Origin: Rheinheimera maricola
Lineage (GTDB): Bacteria > Pseudomonadota > Gammaproteobacteria > Enterobacterales > Alteromonadaceae
DNA: 64,000 nt
NCBI RefSeq assembly: GCF_016918075.2
Contig: NZ_JAERPS020000009.1
Location: 1-64,000, forward strand
Reading direction: 5' to 3'
How positions within the stretch are numbered: the stretch's first letter is position 1; each line of letters opens with the position of its first letter. Shown piece by piece: positions 57,942 through 64,000 of the stretch. The notes beneath the pieces are model-generated. The model did not search any database. It saw only the letters and a program-made list of their open reading frames with translations, and had not been told where the DNA came from. Made by a program: the position numbers and the translations under genes.

Positions 57942-58849
57942 CTAGCGCTGTAAAAACGAAAAGTGGTGTAGGCCGGCTACATGATTACCTGGAGCTGACC
58001 AAACCAAAAGTGGTGGCGTTGCTGGTGTTAACAGCCTGGGTTGGCATGATGCTGGCGGTGCCGGGTTTGCCTGATTTGTTCACGTTATTGGCTGCGACCT
58101 TGGGTATTGGTTTATTGTCAGCGGCTGCCGCAGCAATGAATCATGTAGTCGATCAGCGCATTGATGCCCAAATGGCGCGTACTTACAGCCGTCCGGTAGC
58201 AAAAGGGCGAATAAGCACGCCTCAGGCCACCAGCTTTGCGTTTGCTTTAGCAATAGTCGGATTCGTGCTGCTGTACACCACAGTAAATGCCATTACTGCC
58301 TGGTTGACACTCGCAAGCTTGTTCGGATATGCAGTGGTGTATACCATGTTTCTAAAGCGTGCCACGCCACAGAATATTGTTATAGGTGGCTTAGCAGGGG
58401 CGATGCCTCCACTATTGGGTTGGACTGCAGTAACCGGCGAGATCCACGGCCATGCGTTGTTGTTGGTGATGATCATTTTTGCCTGGACACCGCCGCACTT
58501 TTGGGCGCTGGCTATTCATCGGCGCGATGACTATGCCAAAGTGAATATGCCGATGCTACCGGTGACGCATGGTATAGAATTTACCAAAAGTGTGATTTGT
58601 CTGTATACCGTACTACTGTTTATTGTTTGTCTGATGCCTTATTTGGTTGGCATGAGCGGCGCCATCTATCTGGTAGGTAGTGCGCTGTTGAATCTGCGTT
58701 TTATGCAATATGCCTGGCGGCTGAAATTTAACCCTCACGCTGGCACGGCAATGGCGACCTTTAAGTTTTCTATTGTGCATCTGATGGTATTGTTTTTACT
58801 GTTGTTAGTGGACCATTATTTTAAGGTATCGCCGATTTATGTTCCGTAA
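57938..58849 (+). CDS. ctaB: Protoheme IX farnesyltransferase (heme O synthase)
   Basis: Adds a farnesyl group to heme B, giving heme O for CtaA. 303 residues, UbiA-type prenyltransferase with about nine helices. The Asp-rich motifs are [20 protein letters not shown] and the second-half [20 protein letters not shown]. Also called cyoE; the setting in an aa3 cluster favours ctaB. Overlaps SCO by 11 bases. Confidence 0.96.
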   Translation: MTSAVKTKSGVGRLHDYLELTKPKVVALLVLTAWVGMMLAVPGLPDLFTLLAATLGIGLLSAAAAAMNHVVDQRIDAQMARTYSRPVAKGRISTPQATSFAFALAIVGFVLLYTTVNAITAWLTLASLFGYAVVYTMFLKRATPQNIVIGGLAGAMPPLLGWTAVTGEIHGHALLLVMIIFAWTPPHFWALAIHRRDDYAKVNMPMLPVTHGIEFTKSVICLYTVLLFIVCLMPYLVGMSGAIYLVGSALLNLRFMQYAWRLKFNPHAGTAMATFKFSIVHLMVLFLLLLVDHYFKVSPIYVP

Positions 58850-59480
58850 TTTTACTTATGTTTTGTTAGCGGCTGTGGCATTAGTTGCCGGCGTTATGTT
58901 GTATCAGTTGTCCAGCAGCAGTGCGGAACCCAAGTTGGCGTTAGTGTATCCACAGCCCAGGGCGCTAGCCGATTTTAATTTGACTGACCAGCACGGTGAG
59001 ACGGTCAATCGTGAACGCTTGTATGGTAAGTGGACGCTGGCGTTTGTTGGCTACACATACTGTCCAGATATCTGTCCGCTAACCTTAGCCAAATTGGCAG
59101 GCTTGCAACCAGAACTGGCAAAGTTAGTTGAGCAGCCATTAAACGTCTGGTTCGTTTCCGTCGACCCTAAACGCGATACCATAGCGCAGCTAAACAGCTA
59201 TGTGAGTTATTTTGAACAAGCTAATGTGCTCGGCATGACGGCAGGGCATGATCAATTGTTTCCGTTTGTACGGCAGTTGGGGTTGATGTATGCACTGAGT
59301 AGCACCACCGAGGAGGACTATTTAGTTGACCACAGTGCCTCTGTGGTGCTGATAAATCCACAAGGCCAGCTGGTAGCTATGTTTAAACCACCGATGCAAC
59401 CGGGTGAGCTGCCAGTAATTGATGCCGAGCAACTATTGGCAGATTTTCCGCTGGTATTAGCTAAGCTAAATGCTAGTTAA
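58839..59480 (+). CDS. SCO1/SenC copper chaperone
   Basis: A 213-residue membrane-anchored thioredoxin-fold protein that matures the CuA site of subunit II. One N-terminal helix (about 5-25); the copper-binding CxxxC in [11 protein letters not shown]; the conserved His in [10 protein letters not shown]. Last gene of the operon; its stop overlaps that of the convergent deacetylase by 8 bases, and no hairpin terminator is visible between them. Confidence 0.95.
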   Translation: MFRNFTYVLLAAVALVAGVMLYQLSSSSAEPKLALVYPQPRALADFNLTDQHGETVNRERLYGKWTLAFVGYTYCPDICPLTLAKLAGLQPELAKLVEQPLNVWFVSVDPKRDTIAQLNSYVSYFEQANVLGMTAGHDQLFPFVRQLGLMYALSSTTEEDYLVDHSASVVLINPQGQLVAMFKPPMQPGELPVIDAEQLLADFPLVLAKLNAS

Positions 59481-60486
59481 GCCAGGGCTGTGAATACCAG
59501 TAAAAATAGCCGTTTTTACTCAGTGATGGCGCAGTGCAGTTATAGCGGCTGCGGCCTGGTTTAAGCGCTGTGCTGGCGCTAACACTGAAGGTATTGTCGT
59601 TAAGCCAGTACGGTTTCAAAACCTCACCGCCAGCAAAACATTGCAGTTGCTGGCGGTTAAAGTCTTGTACTTCAAGCGTAAGCGTAAGTGTTGGTGGGTT
59701 TTGCCCGAGCACCGGGTTAACGCCATGATAGTCAACGATATTAAATGCCAGCGTACGCAGCTTCTGCGTTAAATCTTTTAAGTTTGCATACTGACCTGCG
59801 GCTGGGAAGCGGGGGATCCGCGTTAATACGGTGTGCTTGCCAATGGCGCCCGATTGCTGACCAATACCGATAAAACCCAGCTCTCTGACCAGTTGTTCCA
59901 ATTCGACGCTGTATTCACCATAAGGATACGCCAGCCATTGATGACGTTGTCCGGTTATCTGTTCGATCTTGTCTTCAGCTGCGAGAATACTTTGCTTGAT
60001 CCGCTGCTGCCACTGTGCCTGGCTTTCACCCGGCTCAGGTGTAGCCATATGCTCATGCCACATAGCATGATTAGCTACCAGCACGCCGTCGTCTGACATC
60101 TGTTTGACTTGTTGCCAGTTTAATAAGGGGCCATCGCCTTTGTCGATACTGCCAGGGCTGATAAAAATGGTGTACGGATAACCGAATTCCTGCAATATCG
60201 GATGAGCCGTAGTGAAGTTATTTTCATAGCTGTCATCAAAGGTAATGACCACTGCATTGTCTGCTATGGCCTCATTTTGCTGCAGCTGACGTATCAATGT
60301 ATCCAGCCGTACTACTTGCAGATTATTATCTTTAAAATATTGTAGGTGGCCGCGCAGCTCGTCTGCCGTAACGCTGCTAACACGCGGCGTGTTGCTGGCA
60401 ACATGATGGTAAATAAGCATTACTGCGGCCTGGGCTGGCAGCAGAACACTGATTAACGCTGTGCAGAGGCACGACAGGATTTTCAT
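59473..60486 (-). CDS. Secreted polysaccharide deacetylase (NodB fold)
   Basis: A 337-residue exported protein, signal peptide 1-20. The NodB domain (about 22-215) has VVITFDDSYENNF (TFDDS in place of the common TFDDG), NHAMWHEHM with the metal His pair, YPYGEY and PRFPA. A C-terminal beta domain (about 235-337) has LQCFAGGEVLKPYW and a second Cys in YNCTAP, maybe a disulfide. Relatives deacetylate N-acetylglucosamine polymers, for example PgaB-like exopolysaccharide processing, but no pga genes are near. Substrate is unsure. Confidence 0.88.
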   Translation of the reverse strand: MKILSCLCTALISVLLPAQAAVMLIYHHVASNTPRVSSVTADELRGHLQYFKDNNLQVVRLDTLIRQLQQNEAIADNAVVITFDDSYENNFTTAHPILQEFGYPYTIFISPGSIDKGDGPLLNWQQVKQMSDDGVLVANHAMWHEHMATPEPGESQAQWQQRIKQSILAAEDKIEQITGQRHQWLAYPYGEYSVELEQLVRELGFIGIGQQSGAIGKHTVLTRIPRFPAAGQYANLKDLTQKLRTLAFNIVDYHGVNPVLGQNPPTLTLTLEVQDFNRQQLQCFAGGEVLKPYWLNDNTFSVSASTALKPGRSRYNCTAPSLSKNGYFYWYSQPWLN

Positions 60487-60580
60487 AGGCGACCCCGCTT
60501 GTATCGTAAAACTAAGCTGTTTTATAACACAGGCGGGGAAAAACCGCAGCGCGTGTCAGGCTAAGATATATCACATTAAC

Positions 60581-61159
60581 TTAGTAGTAAGAATGTTCGC
60601 CGCGTTGGTGCTCGGTAATATCCCGCACGCCATTTAGCTCGCCACTGAAGCGGTTCAGCAGTTCTTTTTCGATACCTTCTTTCAGCGTTAAATCCACTTG
60701 CGAACAGCCGTTACAACCGCCACCAAACTGCAACACCGCAACACCATCTGCGGTAAGCTCCATCACGCTGACACGACCGCCGTGATTTGCCAGCTGCGGG
60801 TTAATTTCGCTGTCGATAACATACTGCACCCGCTCCATTAAAGAAGCGTCGTCGTTCACCTTACGTACTTTGGCGTTCGGCGCTTTTAATGTGAGCTGTG
60901 AGCCCATCTGATCGGTAACAAAATCAATTTCAGCATCAAGCAAGAATGGCTGGCTTTCACTGTCAACAACGGCATCGAAACCGCTAAAATTGAGGGTTAA
61001 GTCGGTGTCTTCCACAGCGTCTGGTGGGCAGTACGATACGCCACACTCCGCTTGCGCAGTGCCTGGGTTGACAACAAACACACGAATATGGGTGCCCGCA
61101 GGCTGTTTTGACAACAGCTTGGCAAAGTGCTGCTGCGCCTGTTCTGAAATCATAATCAT
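60581..61159 (-). CDS. nfuA: Fe-S biogenesis protein NfuA
   Basis: Carries and delivers 4Fe-4S clusters. 192 residues: an N-terminal degenerate A-type domain (about 1-95) and a C-terminal Nfu domain (about 105-185) with the cluster-binding CNGC in [16 protein letters not shown]. coli NfuA is 191 residues. The start codon lies after AGGT; a second ATG two codons on is possible. The neighbour comF (with bioH beyond it) is the usual context, here separated by an M14 peptidase gene. Confidence 0.96.
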   Translation of the reverse strand: MIMISEQAQQHFAKLLSKQPAGTHIRVFVVNPGTAQAECGVSYCPPDAVEDTDLTLNFSGFDAVVDSESQPFLLDAEIDFVTDQMGSQLTLKAPNAKVRKVNDDASLMERVQYVIDSEINPQLANHGGRVSVMELTADGVAVLQFGGGCNGCSQVDLTLKEGIEKELLNRFSGELNGVRDITEHQRGEHSYY

Positions 61160-61283
61160 AAGAGTACCTGACTAAAATACTAGGTTAATGGCTATGATAC
61201 TCTTCCTGTTTCGGTGATGCCAGCCCCACTTGAGTTTTGCGTTCAATCTGGCTAACTTAGCCGCTGCTTAGAGGAAATAAACC

Positions 61284-63821
61284 ATGAAATATTGCACCTT
61301 GCTGGCACTGCTTTGGCTTAGCTGTAGCATTAATGCCGAAACAAGATATGTACCCGCACCGCAGGACCCCACCATTCCGACGCCGCAGCAAGTGCTGGGC
61401 TTTAGTGTGGGTGACTGGCATGTTCGGCATGATCAAATTCAGCGCTACTTTGAAAAACTGGCGGCTGCGTCTGCCCGCGCCCAGCTTGATGTTATTGGTT
61501 ATAGCCATGAGCAGCGGCCTTTGTTGCAGCTGGTCATTTCGTCAGAGCGAAATTTGGCTCGCTTAGATCAAATACGCCAACAGCATCTGGCTGCGGCGCG
61601 GCGTGGTGAACGCCAGGCTGCCGATGCCCCGGTGATTATCTGGCTAGGCTACAGTGTGCATGGTAATGAGCCCAGCGGCGCCAATGCGGCCTTGTTGGTG
61701 GCGCAATATCTGGCTAGCGCAAATAACACTGAGGTAAATCAGTGGCTGGATAATGCGGTTATTTTGCTGCAACCGGCATTGAACCCTGATGGTCATGATC
61801 GTTTCGCTATTTGGGCGAATATGCATAAGGGTGCAGCTGCGGTAGCCGATCCACAACATCGCGAACACAATGAGCCGTGGCCAAATGGCCGGCCCAACCA
61901 CTATTGGTTTGATTTGAACCGTGATTGGTTGTTGCTACAACATCCTGAAAGCCGGGCTCGTATTGCGCAGTATCAACAGTGGTTACCTAATGTCGTGGGT
62001 GATTATCATGAAATGGGCACCAACAGCAGTTACTTCTTCCAGCCGGGTATTCCGAGTCGGAATTATCCACTCACGCCAAAACGCAACTTTAGTCTGACCA
62101 GTGCCATTGCAAAATTTCATGCTGACGCCTTTGATCAGGCCGGCCAGTTGTACTACACCGAAGAGAGCTTTGACGATTTTTATATCGGTAAAGGGTCAAC
62201 TTATCCTGATGTGCAGGGCAGTGTGGGGATTTTGTTTGAACAAGCCAGCAGCCGCGGGCATCTGCAAGACAGTATTAATGGTCCGCTAAGCTTTAGCGCG
62301 ACTATTCAAAATCAGCTGACAGCTTCACTGTCGACTATTCGTGGTGCTGTGGCAAATCGCACTGAATTGCTTGATTATCAGCAAGAATTCTATAAATCAG
62401 CGCTGCAACAGGCCAAGTCCAGCAAGATTAAAGGCTATATGCTAACTGAAGTAGCAGATAAAACCCGTCTGGCGGCGTTACTCGATGTGTTGCAACGCCA
62501 CCACGTAGAAGTATATCGACTAAACAGTGATTGGCAGGATGGCGAGCAGGCCTATTCGGCCAACAGCAGTTACTATGTGCCGCTGCAGCAAGCACAGTAT
62601 CGGCTGGTGAAAGCGATGTTTAGTACCGAGAAAGTATTTCCTGACAATACTTTCTACGATGTATCGGCCTGGACTCTACCTCACGCTTTTAACATCAGCT
62701 TTATGCCACTGCGTCGGGAGCCGGCAGCCTCTGATTTAACTTCTGACTGGCAAAATCGCCCGTCACCAGCGCCAGCGCGGACAGCTGGAAGCTATGCGTA
62801 TGCGTTTAGCTGGCAAGACCAACAAGCACCATTGCTATTGCAGGCATTGTTGGCCGAAAAGCTGATAATGCGCTCGGCGATGTCAGCGTTTACTGCGACT
62901 ACATCACATGGCGAAGTGAATTTTGCTGCAGGTAGCATGGTGCTGGCCGCCGGCTTGCAACAACAGCCCGACTGGTTTGCCCGCTTACAGCGTATACAGC
63001 AGAAGTTTAATATTCCAATACACAGTATTCGTTCAGGCCTTACGCCAGCTGGCAGCGATTTGGGTAGCCATAACTTTGCTGTCGTGAGCTTGCCCAAGGT
63101 ACTGCTGATTGCCGGCCCGGGTATTAGTTCAACTGAAGCAGGTGAGGCTTGGTACAATCTGGAGCGGTTAGCGGGTTTATCGCCTTCACTAGCCGAGCCA
63201 CAACAACTTAAAAAATTACAATTAAGTCATTACAGTCACATTGTTTTACCGGATGGAAACTATGGTTGGCAGGATGCTGAAGTTAAACAACTGCAGCAAT
63301 GGTTAGAACAAGGTGGCGTGCTGTGGGGCCATAAGCGCGCGGCTGCCTGGATGGCGAAGGCCGGTTTGCTGCAGGCAGGTGTGTGGCAAGGTGACGAAAT
63401 GAGCAGCCTGATCTCAACTGACAACCTGAGTTACCAGGATAAAGAAGTGCTGGCCGGCAAGCGGCGGATTGCTGGCGCTATCTATCAAGCCGAACTGGAT
63501 TTAAGCCATCCATTAACATTTGGCTTTACCCGGGCTACCTTACCGGTTTTTAAAAACAGCACCATGCTACTGCAGCCATCGAATGTGCCATTCGTTAACG
63601 TTGCACTGTACAGTGCCGCGCCGCAATTGGCAGGCTACACTGCGCAGGAGTTTATACCGCGTATTAGCCAGAGTGCCGTATTGCTGGCACATAACTCTGG
63701 AAAGGGCCGGGTTATTGCAATGACTGATAATCCGGTATTTCGCGGCTATTTCACCGGTTCCAGCCGGTTACTGGTTAATGCCATGTATCTTGGCAGCAGC
63801 TTCAGTGCCGTTGCAGATTAG
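61284..63821 (+). CDS. Secreted M14-family zinc carboxypeptidase
   Basis: An 845-residue exported peptidase, signal peptide 1-18. The M14 domain spans about 30-370: HGNEPSGANA supplies the zinc His and Glu, DYHEMGTNS the second His, and ILFEQASSRG probably the catalytic Glu. The remaining 450 residues form a second region with a predicted class-I amidotransferase-like fold (KVLLIAGPGIS and WLEQGGVLWG), without a catalytic Cys that I can see. This layout is common in Alteromonadales and Bacteroidetes exported M14 proteins. It lies between nfuA and comF. Its stop overlaps the convergent comF stop by four bases. Confidence 0.9.
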   Translation: MKYCTLLALLWLSCSINAETRYVPAPQDPTIPTPQQVLGFSVGDWHVRHDQIQRYFEKLAAASARAQLDVIGYSHEQRPLLQLVISSERNLARLDQIRQQHLAAARRGERQAADAPVIIWLGYSVHGNEPSGANAALLVAQYLASANNTEVNQWLDNAVILLQPALNPDGHDRFAIWANMHKGAAAVADPQHREHNEPWPNGRPNHYWFDLNRDWLLLQHPESRARIAQYQQWLPNVVGDYHEMGTNSSYFFQPGIPSRNYPLTPKRNFSLTSAIAKFHADAFDQAGQLYYTEESFDDFYIGKGSTYPDVQGSVGILFEQASSRGHLQDSINGPLSFSATIQNQLTASLSTIRGAVANRTELLDYQQEFYKSALQQAKSSKIKGYMLTEVADKTRLAALLDVLQRHHVEVYRLNSDWQDGEQAYSANSSYYVPLQQAQYRLVKAMFSTEKVFPDNTFYDVSAWTLPHAFNISFMPLRREPAASDLTSDWQNRPSPAPARTAGSYAYAFSWQDQQAPLLLQALLAEKLIMRSAMSAFTATTSHGEVNFAAGSMVLAAGLQQQPDWFARLQRIQQKFNIPIHSIRSGLTPAGSDLGSHNFAVVSLPKVLLIAGPGISSTEAGEAWYNLERLAGLSPSLAEPQQLKKLQLSHYSHIVLPDGNYGWQDAEVKQLQQWLEQGGVLWGHKRAAAWMAKAGLLQAGVWQGDEMSSLISTDNLSYQDKEVLAGKRRIAGAIYQAELDLSHPLTFGFTRATLPVFKNSTMLLQPSNVPFVNVALYSAAPQLAGYTAQEFIPRISQSAVLLAHNSGKGRVIAMTDNPVFRGYFTGSSRLLVNAMYLGSSFSAVAD

Positions 63822-64000
63822 TCATAAAGTGTAACGGCCACTGTCCACAAGCTAATATGACGTGCCCCGGCACGGCGCAGCAGGCGACAAAGGGTGTTGG
63901 CAGTGGCGCCCGTTGTTACCACATCATCTACCAGCGCTATGCGTGCCGGAACCGTTATGCCAGCGGGCAGGGCAAAAACGTGGCGTAAATTGCGTTGGCG
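63818..64000 (-). CDS. comF: ComF family phosphoribosyltransferase-like protein, 3' part
   Basis: The last 60 residues of a gene that continues past the right edge. RIALVDDVVTTGATANTL is the PRPP-binding loop of ComF/GntX proteins, used in handling DNA taken up by competence or in using DNA as food. The end TVAVTLYD is close to the family end. Order comF-nfuA (with the M14 gene between) supports the call. The N-terminal zinc-binding part is not in the window. Confidence 0.92.
   Translation of the reverse strand, partial: RQRNLRHVFALPAGITVPARIALVDDVVTTGATANTLCRLLRRAGARHISLWTVAVTLYD

Overview
The window reads as a chromosome segment of a marine or aquatic gammaproteobacterium of the Alteromonadales type. 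The Rheinheimera / Alishewanella / Arsukibacterium group is my best guess. The reasons are the conserved blocks trxA/rhlB/gppA/rho and ubiEJB-tatABCD-hemB, an aa3/caa3 cytochrome oxidase cluster, an E. coli-like double LexA box, a MetJ-type operator and roughly even base composition. No tRNA, rRNA, CRISPR array, prophage or insertion sequence was recognised. The assignment is inference from gene content, not from a database search.

Layout. 1-608: 3' part of an integron integrase, cut by the left edge; any cassette array would lie outside the window. 690-1526: a NaChBac/NavAb-type voltage-gated sodium channel. 1513-5054: a VC0807-like membrane protein and ppc, the latter behind a GntR/PdhR-like palindrome. 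5127-5291: a repeat-like element with perfect inverted ends and GGA-bearing hairpins that resemble CsrA sites. 5320-13962: an EamA permease, a secreted MsrA-thioredoxin-MsrB fusion, threonine aldolase, a TonB-dependent receptor, and a ScsB/DsbD-type reductase paired with a secreted redoxin. 14011-19054: a five-gene, overlapping ABC-export operon with three membrane-fusion proteins in a row.

19174-27462: a nearly complete methionine salvage cluster. It holds mtnK and mtnA (divergent), mtnD, mtnC and mtnB, then the transaminase and an omega-amidase. The mtnB/mtnE divergence carries four tandem met boxes. A secreted TPR-like protein and a LysR regulator sit inside the cluster. The TPR-like gene ends in a 39-bp tandem repeat in which every unit keeps an in-frame TAA.

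27459-35450: a YgjP-like peptidase, cdd-deoA (pyrimidine nucleoside salvage), a periplasmic binding-protein-like gene, rho, trxA, rhlB and gppA. 35452-43956 (all minus): a diguanylate cyclase, ubiE-ubiJ-ubiB (ubiquinone synthesis), tatA-tatB-tatC, a small exported protein, tatD, a second diguanylate cyclase and hemB. 44253-50955: a DUF885 lipoprotein, a small protein, an EVE-domain protein, tesB, plsB and lexA. 51262-59480: a full oxidase operon, with subunit II fused to cytochrome c, subunit I, CtaG, subunit III, SURF1, a small membrane protein, heme A synthase, heme O synthase and SCO; a DUF2909 gene lies antisense inside it. 59473-64000: a secreted polysaccharide deacetylase, nfuA, an M14 carboxypeptidase and the 3' end of comF.

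Most of the window is housekeeping sequence. The points most worth a second look are the hairpin element at 5127-5291, the stop-codon-bearing tandem repeat at 21691-21833, the three-adaptor ABC exporter with a hairpin over its first ribosome binding site, the sodium channel beside an integron integrase, and the MsrA-Trx-MsrB domain order.
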